64,000 nucleotides of DNA from Photobacterium sp. TLY01 (GCF_021432065.1 NZ_CP090364.1:992001-1056000), one strand, 5' to 3'. Positions 18,580-27,867 are shown, numbered from the stretch's first letter. Notes: generated by a model from the sequence alone, not told the origin. Translations and numbers: made by a program.

Positions 18580-19140
18580 ATGAGCCAAGATACCCTTGTT
18601 CAAGATGATTTCAGTTTGATCAAAAGCAGCATCAAGACGATTCCGGATTACCCTAAGCCAGGCATACTGTTTCGCGATGTGACCAGCCTGATGGAAGACC
18701 CGGCCGCATACGGTGCGACGATGCAAATTTTTCATCAGCAGTTCAGTGACAAAGGGATTACCAAAGTGGTTGGCACTGAGGCTCGGGGCTTTCTGTTTGG
18801 CGCTCCGCTGGCGCTTGCTCTGGGTGTCGGTTTTGTACCAGTGCGCAAGCCGGGTAAATTGCCGCGCAATGTGATCAGTGAAAGTTATGAGCTCGAATAT
18901 GGTCAGGACACGCTGGAAATCCACGTAGATGCCATCGTTGAGGGCGATAAAGTACTGCTGGTTGACGATCTGCTGGCAACTGGCGGTACCATTGAAGCCA
19001 CCACCAAACTGGTTCGCCGTTTGGGCGGCATTGTGGAAGATGCGGCTTTTGTGATTAATCTGCCTGAGATTGGTGGTCAGCAGCGTTTGCGTAATCTGGG
19101 TCTTAATGTCTTCAGTATCTGCGATTTTGACGGCCATTAA
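18580..19140 (+). CDS. apt: Adenine phosphoribosyltransferase
   Basis: A 186-residue purine salvage enzyme making AMP from adenine and PRPP. The PRPP-binding motif [13 protein letters not shown] and the EARGF segment are present. The ATG at 18580 gives the usual length; the frame starts slightly earlier. Confidence 0.96.
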   Translation: MSQDTLVQDDFSLIKSSIKTIPDYPKPGILFRDVTSLMEDPAAYGATMQIFHQQFSDKGITKVVGTEARGFLFGAPLALALGVGFVPVRKPGKLPRNVISESYELEYGQDTLEIHVDAIVEGDKVLLVDDLLATGGTIEATTKLVRRLGGIVEDAAFVINLPEIGGQQRLRNLGLNVFSICDFDGH

Positions 19141-19162
19141 TGCATCCGTTTTGTTGACAATC

Positions 19163-19225
19163 AGGGGATGTAGATTTTCAGGTTCATCTGTTGCCACTCA
19201 CAATCTGGAATGAGAAACATCCCCT
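19163..19225. repeat. Inverted repeat between apt and dnaX
   Basis: Nine-base arms AGGGGATGT (19163-19171) and ACATCCCCT (19217-19225) enclose 45 bases. It may form the base of an RNA structure in the apt 3' or dnaX 5' leader. No T-run follows, so a plain terminator is unlikely. It lacks the conserved 4.5S RNA core. Confidence 0.4.
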
Positions 19226-19329
19226 TGAGTTCTCTCGCGCCTTTTACCTCCCTGTGCTAGCATGGTCGACTGGATTCAGTCTGGCGGATCACCGTCACTG
19301 ATTGATCGGATTCTGTAGGATTTATCACC

Positions 19330-21426
19330 ATGAGTTACCAGGTTCTGGCTCGGAAATGGCGACCACATCGTTTTGACGATGTGGTGGGCCAATCCCATGT
19401 CCTGACAGCCCTGACCAATGCGCTGACACATAACCGACTTCATCATGCTTACCTGTTCAGCGGCACCCGCGGGGTGGGTAAAACGACCATTGCCCGTCTG
19501 TTCGCTAAGGGGCTGAACTGTGAACAGGGCATTACTGCATCCCCCTGTGGTCAGTGCCACACTTGCCTGGAAATTGAGCAAGGGCGTTTTGTTGATCTGC
19601 TGGAAATCGATGCCGCTTCCCGGACTAAGGTGGAAGACACCCGGGAACTGCTGGACAACGTGCAGTACAAACCGGCACGGGGGCGCTTCAAGATTTACCT
19701 GATCGATGAAGTGCACATGCTGTCTCGCCACAGCTTTAATGCTTTACTGAAAACGCTGGAAGAGCCGCCAGAGCACGTCAAATTTATTCTGGCGACCACA
19801 GATCCTCAAAAGCTGCCAGCGACCATTCTTTCCCGTTGCCTGCAGTTTCATCTCAAGCATCTGGATAATACGCAGATCCAACAGCAGTTGAGCCATGTCC
19901 TGACAGAAGAAGGATTAAGCTTCGACAGCAAAGCCTTAAGCCTGCTGGCTCGGGCTGCAGAAGGCAGTATGCGTGATGCCCTCAGCCTCACCGATCAGGC
20001 GATTGCGCTGGGCAATGGCCAGGTGCAGTCTGACACAGTGGCGGCTATGCTCGGCACGCTCAATACAGAACAAGCTCTGTATCTGCTGGAAGCGATGGCA
20101 CAGGGACAGGCTGAGCCTGCGATGGCCTGCCTGGCAGAGCTGGCCGCTGTTGGTGTGGAATGGGATAGCTTGCTGAGTGAATTGGCAGCGCAACTCCATC
20201 GTGTGGCGATGTATCAGGTGTTACCGGCTGCGCTTGATTTGTCTGCACCCGATGCCGACAGAATCGTCCAGCTGAGTCAATCCATGCCGCCGCAAGATGT
20301 CCAGCTCCACTATCAGATTGCTTTGCAGGGACGTCAGGATCTGCCTTTAGCACCGGATGGCCGTACCGGGCTGGAAATGGTATTGCTGCGTATGCTGGCC
20401 TTTCGTCCCGTCACTGCAGGCGCATTAACCCCGCAGGCAGTGCCAGTACCGGCATCAGCCCCAGCGGGGCGTCCGGCTGCGCCTCAGACAAGAACGGCAC
20501 CTCAAGGCATGCCACCGGTTCGACCGGCAGTGCAGCCAGAAGCGGCAAGGCCAGCACCTGAAGGTGACTCACGGCCGCAATCAGTTCCGGCACCTGCGCC
20601 TGAATTGCAACCGCCGTCTCAACCTGAGAGAACTGGACTGCCGCCTGAGCACAATCCGGCGCAATTGGCCACACCACAGGCTTCATCCCCGGCATCCGGG
20701 TTGCTGGCGGCAAGAAATCGCTTGCGCAGTCAGAGCCGGCGAGGCCAGGAACTCGCTGAACCAAAAAAGACTGAACCGGCGTCGGTGAAGAAACCTGCTT
20801 CCAGTGTGCTGGAGCGGATTTCGAACCAGCACGCCGGTCGTCGTTCTCAGCAGGCAGGAATGAATCACGGATCGCCGGTTGCTGAGTTGCCGGCGACAGA
20901 GCCGGCCAAAGCCGAAGATTATCAGTGGCAACCGACGAGTCAGCCTGAGCCTGAGATCCAGGCGCCAGCCGTGATCGCGCCCACCGAGCTCAAGCAAGCG
21001 CTGGAGCACGAAAAAACACCCGAGATGGCAGAACAGCTTGTCAGTGAAGCGGCAAAACAGGATAGTTGGTCAGAGTTGGTGACCCGGTTAAATACGGATC
21101 GTTTGGTACAGCAACTGGCATTAAATTCTGCGATGGAGCAGCAGGGGAGTGATCTGACACTGTATCTGCGTCCGTCTCAGCAACATCTGGATACACCAAA
21201 AGCCAGAGCTCAGTTAAGCACAGCGCTGGCTGAGATACTGGAACAAGAGATAGAATTACACATTAAGCCTGGTGATAATGGACGTACCCCCCTCGAATGG
21301 CGGGAGTTTATTTATCAGCAGAAACTGGATCAGGCGAAGACAAGTCTGCAGCAGGATCCTCACGTGACTTTCATCTGTCAGCGATTCAGTGCTGTTCTTG
21401 ATGAAGAGAGCGTAAGACCCTTATAA
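19330..21426 (+). CDS. dnaX: DNA polymerase III tau subunit (gamma by frameshift)
   Basis: A 698-residue clamp-loader subunit. Walker A is GTRGVGKTT, zinc-binding cysteines lie in CEQ...CGQCHTC, and Walker B is LIDEVHML. A proline/alanine-rich linker follows at about 365-560, and then the tau-specific domain that binds alpha and DnaB. A slippery site inside the linker should yield the shorter gamma form. It begins the dnaX-ybaB-recR operon. Confidence 0.96.
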   Translation: MSYQVLARKWRPHRFDDVVGQSHVLTALTNALTHNRLHHAYLFSGTRGVGKTTIARLFAKGLNCEQGITASPCGQCHTCLEIEQGRFVDLLEIDAASRTKVEDTRELLDNVQYKPARGRFKIYLIDEVHMLSRHSFNALLKTLEEPPEHVKFILATTDPQKLPATILSRCLQFHLKHLDNTQIQQQLSHVLTEEGLSFDSKALSLLARAAEGSMRDALSLTDQAIALGNGQVQSDTVAAMLGTLNTEQALYLLEAMAQGQAEPAMACLAELAAVGVEWDSLLSELAAQLHRVAMYQVLPAALDLSAPDADRIVQLSQSMPPQDVQLHYQIALQGRQDLPLAPDGRTGLEMVLLRMLAFRPVTAGALTPQAVPVPASAPAGRPAAPQTRTAPQGMPPVRPAVQPEAARPAPEGDSRPQSVPAPAPELQPPSQPERTGLPPEHNPAQLATPQASSPASGLLAARNRLRSQSRRGQELAEPKKTEPASVKKPASSVLERISNQHAGRRSQQAGMNHGSPVAELPATEPAKAEDYQWQPTSQPEPEIQAPAVIAPTELKQALEHEKTPEMAEQLVSEAAKQDSWSELVTRLNTDRLVQQLALNSAMEQQGSDLTLYLRPSQQHLDTPKARAQLSTALAEILEQEIELHIKPGDNGRTPLEWREFIYQQKLDQAKTSLQQDPHVTFICQRFSAVLDEESVRPL
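20763..20769 (+). other. Programmed -1 frameshift site in dnaX
   Basis: A AAA AAG in the reading frame (codons 479-480), identical to the E. coli dnaX slippery heptamer. After a -1 slip the next codons are GAC TGA, so gamma would end after one extra residue, about 481 aa. An AGGA at about 20748 could act as the internal stimulator. Confidence 0.85.
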
Positions 21427-21454
21427 ATTAACCAGACCGATAGAGAGAGAAGAT

Positions 21455-21784
21455 ATGTTTGGTAAAGGTGGTATGGCGAACATGATGAAGCAGGCGCAGC
21501 AGATGCAAGAGCGTATGCAGCAAATGCAGGAAGAAATCGCCAACATGGAAGTGACAGGTGAAGCGGGTGCCGGTATGGTCAAAGTGACCCTGACCGGCAG
21601 TCACAGCGTTCGTCGCGTCGAGTTGGATGACAGCTTGATGGAAGACGATAAAGACATGCTGGAGGACTTGATTGCAGCGGCTTTTAACGATGCTGCCCGT
21701 CGTATCGAAGAAGCACAGAAAGAAAAAATGGCCAGTGTGACCGGCGGCATGAACCTGCCCGCTGGCTTTAAGATGCCATTTTAA
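21455..21784 (+). CDS. ybaB: Nucleoid-associated protein YbaB/EbfC
   Basis: A 109-residue DNA-binding dimer protein with the methionine/glutamine-rich first helix and the [21 protein letters not shown] core of the family. Second gene of the dnaX operon, in its standard place. Confidence 0.95.
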   Translation: MFGKGGMANMMKQAQQMQERMQQMQEEIANMEVTGEAGAGMVKVTLTGSHSVRRVELDDSLMEDDKDMLEDLIAAAFNDAARRIEEAQKEKMASVTGGMNLPAGFKMPF

Positions 21785-21787
21785 TCA

Positions 21788-22390
21788 ATGCGTACCAGTC
21801 CGTTACTTGAGCAGTTGATGGACGCGCTGCGCTGCCTGCCCGGTGTTGGGCCAAAATCAGCGCAGCGTATGGCTTTCAGCCTGTTGCAACGCAACCGTCA
21901 GGGGGGCCTGCAACTGGCTGATGTGCTGGGGAAAGCCATGACGGAAATCGGTCATTGCCGCGACTGCCGCACGTTTACGGAAGAAGACGTGTGTGCGATT
22001 TGCGACAATCCCCGTCGCCTGGAAAATGGCCAGATTTGTGTGGTGGAAAGCCCGGCAGATATTATGGCCGTTGAAGCAACAGGGCAGTTTTCAGGCCGGT
22101 ATTTTGTGCTGATGGGTCATCTGTCGCCTTTAGATGGCATCGGTCCGAGCGATATCGGGCTGGATGTGCTGGAATACCGCTTGCAGAATGAACCCATTGC
22201 TGAGCTGATCCTGGCCACCAATCCGACGGTTGAAGGTGAGGCCACGGCGCATTTCATTGCTGAGCTTTGTCAGGCCTACCAAGTACCTGCGACCCGGATC
22301 GCACATGGTGTGCCGGTTGGCGGCGAACTTGAGCTGGTGGATGGGACAACCCTGTCGCATTCTCTGGCTGGCCGGCAGAAGCTGTATTAA
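21788..22390 (+). CDS. recR: Recombination protein RecR
   Basis: A 200-residue gap-repair protein acting with RecF and RecO. It has a helix-hairpin-helix ([13 protein letters not shown]), a C4 zinc finger (CRDC...CAIC) and a Toprim domain. It starts four bases after ybaB. Confidence 0.96.
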   Translation: MRTSPLLEQLMDALRCLPGVGPKSAQRMAFSLLQRNRQGGLQLADVLGKAMTEIGHCRDCRTFTEEDVCAICDNPRRLENGQICVVESPADIMAVEATGQFSGRYFVLMGHLSPLDGIGPSDIGLDVLEYRLQNEPIAELILATNPTVEGEATAHFIAELCQAYQVPATRIAHGVPVGGELELVDGTTLSHSLAGRQKLY

Positions 22391-22423
22391 CGCTTTTTTT
22401 CCGTATTCCGACGTACTATGAAT

Positions 22424-22450
22424 AACCGACGCTCATCGTCGGTTTTTTTT
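22424..22450. terminator. Terminator after recR
   Basis: AACCGACG-CTCAT-CGTCGGTT with eight T, between convergent recR and toxS. Confidence 0.92.
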
Positions 22451-22452
22451 CC

Positions 22453-23004
22453 TTACAGGTTGGCGTTCAGCACCTGAGATCGGGTATTCAGCCCGGTTAA
22501 CAGTAAGGCTTTTTCACTCAGGATATCAATCCGGTTACTTTGCTCCGCATTGAGCTGAAAATACTGGTTGATGGCGGTAATTTGTTTCGGGGTGAATGCA
22601 TTTTCATCGCCGGTTTTCAGCTCATTAAAGTGGGTCGGCCGAACCTGCAAATAACCCCCACTGACCTCCCACCGGCCGTATTCAGTAATCGTCAGGTGAA
22701 GCTGGTCTTGTGCTTCATTGAACAGCGTAACCCGCGTAACCCGGGAATATAACTGGTTGGGCATATACACAATATGGCTGGTTTCAGTGGTCTTTTTCAG
22801 ATTTTCAAGCCCCGGTACTTCTGTTGAGGCTACCTCTGTGACTGTGTACGACTGCCAGTTGTGCGCAGTCAGAAAACGGGAGATTTTATGGTCACTGCTG
22901 AAGAAATAGTAAAGGCTGCTCAGAGTTACCAGACTGAGAATGGCAATCACAGTCAACACGGCATACCTGTATCGTTTACGCGGCTGGGTTAGTGGACTGA
23001 ACAT
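22453..23004 (-). CDS. toxS: ToxS, periplasmic partner of ToxR
   Basis: A 183-residue single-pass membrane protein with a TM segment at about 15-36 and a periplasmic domain. It contains the family segments YMPNQLYSRV, WEVSGGYL and near the end RIDILSEKALLLTGLN. It stabilises ToxR and helps its environmental sensing. It overlaps toxR by 16 bp. Confidence 0.92.
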   Translation of the reverse strand: MFSPLTQPRKRYRYAVLTVIAILSLVTLSSLYYFFSSDHKISRFLTAHNWQSYTVTEVASTEVPGLENLKKTTETSHIVYMPNQLYSRVTRVTLFNEAQDQLHLTITEYGRWEVSGGYLQVRPTHFNELKTGDENAFTPKQITAINQYFQLNAEQSNRIDILSEKALLLTGLNTRSQVLNANL

Positions 23005-23879
23005 GGCAACTCCTTTTCTCTGTCGAGTGTCACGATTGTGAGTGTCATATTATTGCGGTAATCCGCAGGTCGATAAATCAGGTTCATCCACAACTGATTA
23101 TGCGCGCCGCCGGTCACAATGATTTTGGTTGGCGCGGCAGATTGTGTGTCGCTGGATGTCTGGATGTGGGAAGAAACGCATTGCTTAATCAGGGGGTGCC
23201 ATTCTTGAGCAATCTTAATCTTGTTGGGGATCAGAACGGGAATGTCGCGGATCATAAACGCATTGTAGAAGGCGCTGGATGAGGGAGGAGGAGCCAGGTA
23301 GGCCCAGAGCGGTACGGCAAGACACAATATCAATGCCGCCAGGGCGCTGATAAGGTAACTGGGATACCGGCGCGTCACTGCTGGGGGCGTTACAGGTCTT
23401 TCTGACGGGATAGACAGTGTGCCGGGCGCATCGTCAGGCTGATACTCAGTGACAGGGACAGTGGCGCGTGAATCTGTGATGTCATCTGGTGTTTCCGCCT
23501 GTATATCTGCGGGGATATCCGCAGTGACTGCAGCATCAATCCGGTCGACGCTGGCAATCATCTGATACCCGCGTTTGGGAATTGTTTTGATAAAAGCGGG
23601 TGAGCGTGTGGAGTCTTGCAGATATTTACGCAAAGTAGAAATCGATTGGGTCAGGCTTGAATCATCCACCTCAAACCCTTGCTCACGCCAGATAAAATCA
23701 TGCATCCGCTGGCGGGAAATGATGGTTCCCGGCTCCTCAAGCAACAACTGTAATGCCCGGCTTTCATTGATACCTAAATAAATCGTTTCTTCCGGCTGAA
23801 TCTCATCGGCCAGGCTATTGTGTTGGGGGGAGAAAGTAAATCTGTTGCCAATCAAAAATTTACAATGCGTATGATCCAT
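22989..23879 (-). CDS. toxR: ToxR transmembrane transcription regulator
   Basis: A 296-residue protein. A cytoplasmic winged-helix domain (about 1-115) has the near-invariant WREQGFEVDDSSLTQSISTL and KTIPKRGYQMIA segments. It is followed by a variable acidic/proline linker, one TM helix at about 175-200 and a periplasmic domain with two cysteines (IKQCVSS and near the C-terminal LPCSVH). The start at 23879 has AAAGG upstream; the frame opens 12 codons earlier. It regulates porins in Vibrio and Photobacterium, and is divergent from htpG, the conserved Vibrionaceae order. Confidence 0.94.
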   Translation of the reverse strand: MDHTHCKFLIGNRFTFSPQHNSLADEIQPEETIYLGINESRALQLLLEEPGTIISRQRMHDFIWREQGFEVDDSSLTQSISTLRKYLQDSTRSPAFIKTIPKRGYQMIASVDRIDAAVTADIPADIQAETPDDITDSRATVPVTEYQPDDAPGTLSIPSERPVTPPAVTRRYPSYLISALAALILCLAVPLWAYLAPPPSSSAFYNAFMIRDIPVLIPNKIKIAQEWHPLIKQCVSSHIQTSSDTQSAAPTKIIVTGGAHNQLWMNLIYRPADYRNNMTLTIVTLDREKELPCSVH

Positions 23880-23986
23880 TACCAGCCTTTTGGTGACTTG
23901 CGACTCGTATATCATAGACGTCTGTTAGTCTGTTGAATAGCGAAGCGGCTGACTTTAGAGCAGTCTTAGAATTTTTTACAGCAAGG

Positions 23987-24014
23987 CTTGATTTAAGCTG
24001 AACCGACCATATCT
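23987..24014 (+). promoter_or_regulatory. Sigma-32-like heat-shock promoter of htpG
   Basis: CTTGATT at 23987-23993 and GACCATATCT at 24005-24014 resemble the sigma-32 -35 (CTTGAAA) and -10 (CCCCATNT) elements with suitable spacing. It lies about 40 bp before the htpG start, which has GGAG. Confidence 0.55.
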
Positions 24015-24054
24015 AGGTATCAGTAATGAGGTAAACCTGGATTACGGAGTTCAA

Positions 24055-24153
24055 ATGAGCGAGCAAACCTTGCAAAAAAACAAAGAAACACGTGGCTTTC
24101 AATCTGAAGTAAAGCAATTGCTTCACTTAATGATCCATCAAATCACTAAATAA
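24055..24153 (+). pseudogene. htpG: htpG 5' fragment cut by prophage insertion
   Basis: The frame codes 32 residues. The first 28 (with [19 protein letters not shown]) are the start of the HtpG/Hsp90 chaperone. Where family members continue with SLYSNKEIFL the frame reads QITK and stops. The full protein is over 600 residues. The promoter and RBS are intact. The rest of htpG should be at the far end of the prophage, outside the window, with or without a replacement start. Confidence 0.9.
24110..24140. other. Probable attL of the prophage
   Basis: The point where htpG coding similarity ends (after codon 28, base 24138) places the left attachment core in about the last 20-30 bases of the fragment. 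The exact core needs attR, which lies outside the window. Confidence 0.7.
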
Positions 24154-24290
24154 TTACCAACTTAAACCAATACTAAAGATATCGATTGTTATTTACTGTT
24201 TTTAAAGCGCTTATTATCTCAATTTCAAACCGTGAACCTTTCATCAGATATCATCAAATAACCCCTTAAAACGCCTTCTATCATAGCGAT

Positions 24291-24341
24291 TGTGTACCAA
24301 TTTTTGTACCATGGTGGTAACTGGCATGAATTTGGTACACA
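24291..24341. repeat. Inverted repeat with extra half-site before int
   Basis: TGTGTACCAA (24291-24300) and TTGGTACACA (24332-24341) form a 10-bp inverted repeat; a further TGTACCA lies at 24305-24311, and a third exact TGTGTACCAA inside int at 24662-24671. Candidate integrase arm-type or regulatory sites over the int start. Confidence 0.55.
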
Positions 24342-24343
24342 GT

Positions 24344-25531
24344 ATGGCGCTATCCGCACTCACGCTAAAGAATCTACATGGCAAAGAATACTCAGGCAAG
24401 CCTGAACTGGCCGACGAAGGCGGTTTGTCTATACGAGTTTCACCGAAAGGTAAGATCAGCTTTCAGGTACGTTATCGACTGAGTGGTAAACCCGTTCGGC
24501 AGAAAATTGGTGACTATCCAGCAATGAGTTTGCGGGAGGCTCGAAACGAACGTGACAGCGTTATGCAGCTAGTAAAGGAAAACCGAGATCCAAGGCGGGA
24601 AGCAGGGAGCAAGAAGCCGGAAACTCTAGGGCAGCTAATTGACTATTGGTACATAAACTACTGTGTACCAAACCGAGACAAGCCAGATAACATCCTACAC
24701 CGCATTACTACTATGATTCCCTCCCACTGGATGAAGGGAAACGTGAACGGTTTCAGCATTGATGACTGGCGAGAATTGTTTAAGGACATGGCTGATACAA
24801 ATTCTGAAAAAGGGAATGGTAGCGGCTACGCATTCAACTCAATCATTGAGTTGCGCTCAATCGCTCGATATGGTGTTCGCCAAGGCTTGATGCAAAACAT
24901 ACATTTTGAAACTTTAAGACCAGGTGATTTTGCCAAAGACTACATGCCTGTAGAGCGCTACCTGACACCGTTAGAAATAGGCAAAATATGGCGGAACATA
25001 GAAACACTATCGATGCAGATTCGTAACCAGGCAATCCTGCGGTGCTTAATCGTGTTTGGTTGTCGGGTGGGTGAAATTGCTCTGGCCGAAAAGAAAGAGT
25101 TCGATCTTGAAAACCTCATTTGGACGGTACCAAAAGAGCACGTAAAAGGAAAAAAACGCGGCGTTGTGAGGCCAATACCAGAGGGTTTGGTTCCATATTT
25201 AGAACAGTTACTGAACGAGACTGAAGGGAATCTGGTTTGCCCATCCAGAGTGAACCCATTAAAGCCAGCATCCGTTTCGTCACTTAGTAAGATAGCCGTT
25301 CGGACAGCGCATGATTTAGGGCTGGATGAGTTTGACAACCACGATTGGCGACGTACTCTGTCTACGCATTGGACAGATCTCGGAGCACCAATTTACCTAT
25401 CTGAGAAAATGTTGGGCCACCACTTGCAAGGCGTAATGGCTGTTTACAATCGTTCTGAAATGCTCGAAGAAAGAAGAAAATGGGTCAATATTTGGTTTGA
25501 GGCTATTGAAGGGTGGGCTAGATTGTATTAA
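24344..25531 (+). CDS. int: Tyrosine recombinase, P4/DUF4102-type integrase
   Basis: A 395-residue site-specific recombinase. The N-terminal DUF4102-like arm-binding domain (about 1-90) includes GGLSIRVSPKGKISFQVRYR. The catalytic domain has Arg in FGCRVGEIA, HDWR (HxxR box), LGHH, and the Tyr nucleophile in VMAVYNR. Several ATG codons are possible (24290, 24326, 24344); the last matches family N-termini. It faces away from the att site towards the phage interior. Confidence 0.9.
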   Translation: MALSALTLKNLHGKEYSGKPELADEGGLSIRVSPKGKISFQVRYRLSGKPVRQKIGDYPAMSLREARNERDSVMQLVKENRDPRREAGSKKPETLGQLIDYWYINYCVPNRDKPDNILHRITTMIPSHWMKGNVNGFSIDDWRELFKDMADTNSEKGNGSGYAFNSIIELRSIARYGVRQGLMQNIHFETLRPGDFAKDYMPVERYLTPLEIGKIWRNIETLSMQIRNQAILRCLIVFGCRVGEIALAEKKEFDLENLIWTVPKEHVKGKKRGVVRPIPEGLVPYLEQLLNETEGNLVCPSRVNPLKPASVSSLSKIAVRTAHDLGLDEFDNHDWRRTLSTHWTDLGAPIYLSEKMLGHHLQGVMAVYNRSEMLEERRKWVNIWFEAIEGWARLY

Positions 25532-25855
25532 CTCATATAATATCTCACAGCTTCGGTGGTGTAACTTGACCTAATCGTACAATCTGTATAACAGCACCAT
25601 TAAACTCGCTTCTGGATATAAATGTGTTAGTGGTTTTACTAATTTAGAAACATATGAAATGTCTCAAGTAATATGAGCCTCTAGTCTGCTGATCAAATTC
25701 ATCTTTCCACTCCATTTTCAGAAATCTCGACGATGAGTTGGTACGCGTCATGTATTTTCAGGCTTTTAAGTAGCAACGGCCAGCAAATAATTTTACTGGC
25801 GCGCTGGGAAGATACGTGAAACGTTGGTTGTGTTGGACAGGTTTAAGCGGGAATA
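25532..25855. other. Gene-free stretch after int
   Basis: About 320 bases between convergent int and the PEP-CTERM-like gene. No credible gene, strong terminator or RNA is seen. A frame at about 25723-25850 reads like coding sequence with one stop and could be a remnant. Confidence 0.4.
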
Positions 25856-26464
25856 TCAGTGAATATGATCCGAACGATGTTGTGTGCGTTTAAGCCCCCC
25901 GATGACAGCCAGGACGATGACTAACATCAGTAACAAAGGCGGTTCAGAGATTTCCACTGAGGATGCAGACCAAACCGCAAAAACAATTGAGGGGCTCAAA
26001 GTGTAGTCGTTAGAATTCAGGGCATTCAGTGGGGGGACGATATTGTTATTCTGTAAATTGTTACCCACGGATACGTATTCGAAGATATGTGGGGAGAATG
26101 ATGCAATCGTGAATGGGGTATAGATACGACACAGATCTGGGTCTTCACATCCTAACGTCAGATCAGGTGATGAGTCGAATTGTCCATCGATGCCATCAAG
26201 GAATACGGTGTCTAACAGGGCCTGAGAGGCGGCCGTTGCCGCAGAAGACGTTGTAAAATAAAAATCCGTGGAGGAATCGCAGCCGTTGAACAATTCAATA
26301 CAAGTTCCATCCATGAACTTTACATCAAGTAGTGTTCCCTCGACCTCAACATTCCAAGCCCCGGTGAGTTGTCCCGCACCATTAATTTGCAGGATCGGTG
26401 TGGCTAGCACCGGTGTCACTATAAATGAAAATAACAAGAAAAAAAGTCCACGTATTTTACTCAT
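25856..26464 (-). CDS. Exported protein with PEP-CTERM-like C-terminus
   Basis: A 202-residue protein with a signal peptide (first about 22 residues, ending VLATP), a beta-rich middle with cysteine pairs, and a tail reading SEPPLLLMLVIVLAVIGGLKR then basic residues. A Pro-rich motif, one hydrophobic helix and a basic cluster is the PEP-CTERM / exosortase sorting layout, though the motif is SEPP rather than VPEP. The ATG at 26464 has GGAG eight to ten bases upstream. Likely expressed from the prophage as a lysogenic-conversion gene. Confidence 0.6.
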   Translation of the reverse strand: MSKIRGLFFLLFSFIVTPVLATPILQINGAGQLTGAWNVEVEGTLLDVKFMDGTCIELFNGCDSSTDFYFTTSSAATAASQALLDTVFLDGIDGQFDSSPDLTLGCEDPDLCRIYTPFTIASFSPHIFEYVSVGNNLQNNNIVPPLNALNSNDYTLSPSIVFAVWSASSVEISEPPLLLMLVIVLAVIGGLKRTQHRSDHIH

Positions 26465-26660
26465 CGTATTCACTCCAATCATGAATGGGAGTTCAAATGT
26501 ATGCATAAATCGATCCATCACTTACAATCAATGAGTTATGGGGTTTTTGACTCATAAGTGTAAAAAAAATCGGCATTTTTGTTTTTTATTGTCGTTTTTG
26601 AATGTTGCTGTTGAGCTAATCGTTGCCTGGCGAAAGGGGCGAATTGAACATTGCGCCTAC

Positions 26661-26694
26661 AACAAAAACAGAAGGTCAGCCGCTGGCTGACTTT
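26661..26694 (-). terminator. Terminator of the leftward early operon
   Basis: A 10-bp stem AAGGTCAGCC / GGCTGACTTT with loop GCT; read leftward it is followed by CTGTTTTTGTTG. Confidence 0.75.
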
Positions 26695-26816
26695 CCGCAG
26701 TTGGAATAGAAAGAGAAAATGTATAGCTATATGGCATTATTAGGCTGGGAGTGAGCTTTAGCACTAACGTACAATAGGGCAGAACCGGCAGATTGAGTCC
26801 AGACTAATCTGGCGAA

Positions 26817-27053
26817 TTAGCCCATTGAGTTCACATAATTTACTACATCAGGAATGAAGTAACGCCCAGGATTAGAATTCCCCTTTGGTGCCGGAAACCC
26901 CTTTTTACGCCAGCGCCATAGCGTCATGGTGCTAATTCCGAAGAAAGCTATTACCTGAACGCTGGTCACAAACATGCATTTCGGTGGTATGCCTAACGCT
27001 GTTTTGAAGTCAGCGATAGATATGTTCACATCAATTTTATCAGCGGTATTCAT
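26817..27053 (-). CDS. AlpA/MerR-like DNA-binding protein, possible excisionase
   Basis: A 78-residue protein with a C-terminal winged-helix of the AlpA type: FVTSVQVIAFFGISTMTLWRW..., then GRYF and a final helix. AlpA-like proteins near an integrase usually direct excision or activate int. The start at 27053 sits in a GTGCAATGAA box (see repeats). Last gene of the leftward operon. Confidence 0.7.
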   Translation of the reverse strand: MNTADKIDVNISIADFKTALGIPPKCMFVTSVQVIAFFGISTMTLWRWRKKGFPAPKGNSNPGRYFIPDVVNYVNSMG

Positions 27054-27063
27054 TGCACTAATC

Positions 27064-27106
27064 TCATTGCACGATTGGTTTGGAAAGCCGGTGGTCAATC
27101 CGGCTT
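27064..27106 (-). repeat. Early-operon repeat: TGACCA hairpin plus TCGTGCAATGA box
   Basis: Leftward reading: stem AAGCCGG / CCGGCTT (7 bp) around loop ATTGACCA (27085-27106), then AATCGTGCAATGA (27064-27076). A tiny frame MRLVQ-stop opens in the box, and a second GTGCAATGAA (27049-27058) starts the AlpA-like gene. Confidence 0.7.
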
Positions 27107-27198
27107 CAGTTATTTATTTTGGTGTTTATTGCTAATCAGCCAGGCGAGGTAAAACACTGCGCAGCCCAAGCCATAAATTAGCGGGGACAGGTATTCCA

Positions 27199-27579
27199 TC
27201 AGCCAGCCCTCTGCGTAATATCGTGGATGCGAACACGGTTCAGGGTGTGCCAGCAGCGGGCGTCGCCTTTGAACAGGCCGCCTTCACGCAGTTTGCCGCA
27301 GCCTTCAGGCAGGCATTCGCCGCAGTATTGGCAGTTGCCCAGTTTTTCGCGAATTCCCGCGATATCACTGTGAACACGGTGAATTAGCATTTGTAACCCT
27401 TCGGCGTGGCCGCAGGGTGGGTTAGGATGTGAGAAGAACTGGCAGATCGCATCTAGCTTTTCGACTTCCACTTTCTCTAAGGGCAGAGGAAAGGTTGTGA
27501 TTCCGCTGGCCTTGCGGTTCTCGCGTAACTTCTGGGCGCGCTTTCTTCCTTGCTCGCGCTTTTTATCTTCAGCTTTCAT
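27199..27579 (-). CDS. Hypothetical phage protein with cysteine cluster
   Basis: A 126-residue protein; the N-terminus is highly basic (KKREQGRKRAQKLRE) and the C-terminal half has CQYCGECLPEGCG and a later Cys, which may bind zinc. The ATG overlaps the upstream stop (ATGA). No family recognised. Confidence 0.65.
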   Translation of the reverse strand: MKAEDKKREQGRKRAQKLRENRKASGITTFPLPLEKVEVEKLDAICQFFSHPNPPCGHAEGLQMLIHRVHSDIAGIREKLGNCQYCGECLPEGCGKLREGGLFKGDARCWHTLNRVRIHDITQRAG

Positions 27580-27818
27580 GCGGCCTCCTTCTTTGCTTTT
27601 GGCTTAGATTTTTTGGCCGGAGACACCATAGCCTTGGCTTTCGCCAGGCAACTTTCGAAGACTTTGCCCTTTTTGAAAGTGCAGGTGGTGCGGTAAAAGC
27701 GAAGGGCTTCGTTTACACCTAAATCCACCTCGCTTGAACCGTAGCCTTCTTTATCTAAAGCAGCGGCAACGTTATTACAAATAAATGCTTCAATGCTGTT
27801 TCTTACTGGTTCTCTCAT
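27576..27818 (-). CDS. Hypothetical phage protein, 80 aa
   Basis: Start at 27818 inside an AAGGAATCGTGCAATGA box, with a proper AAGGA ribosome site. The frame is open 43 codons further upstream, through another such box at 27914 and a CTGACCA hairpin, so a longer product is possible. The C-terminus is lysine-rich. Function unknown. Confidence 0.6.
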   Translation of the reverse strand: MREPVRNSIEAFICNNVAAALDKEGYGSSEVDLGVNEALRFYRTTCTFKKGKVFESCLAKAKAMVSPAKKSKPKAKKEAA

Positions 27819-27827
27819 TGCACGATT
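27815..27827 (-). repeat. TCGTGCAATGA box at a start codon
   Basis: Leftward AATCGTGCAATGA, the ATG being the start of the 80-aa gene. No hairpin follows; one precedes it at 27868-27880. Confidence 0.7.
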
Positions 27828-27867
27828 CCTTATGGTTGAATACTGGCACTCAAGGGAGTGCCTTGCG

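Noticed and set aside
19141..19329. Possible 4.5S RNA gene between apt and dnaX, as in Pseudomonas
   Set aside because: The conserved GGAAGGAAGCAG core is absent; only a spaced inverted repeat is seen.
24055..24330. tRNA gene as the attachment site
   Set aside because: No tRNA-like structure; the coding sequence at the junction is clearly htpG.
25723..25850. Degraded transposase or other gene remnant
   Set aside because: Only a short broken frame with no recognisable motif.
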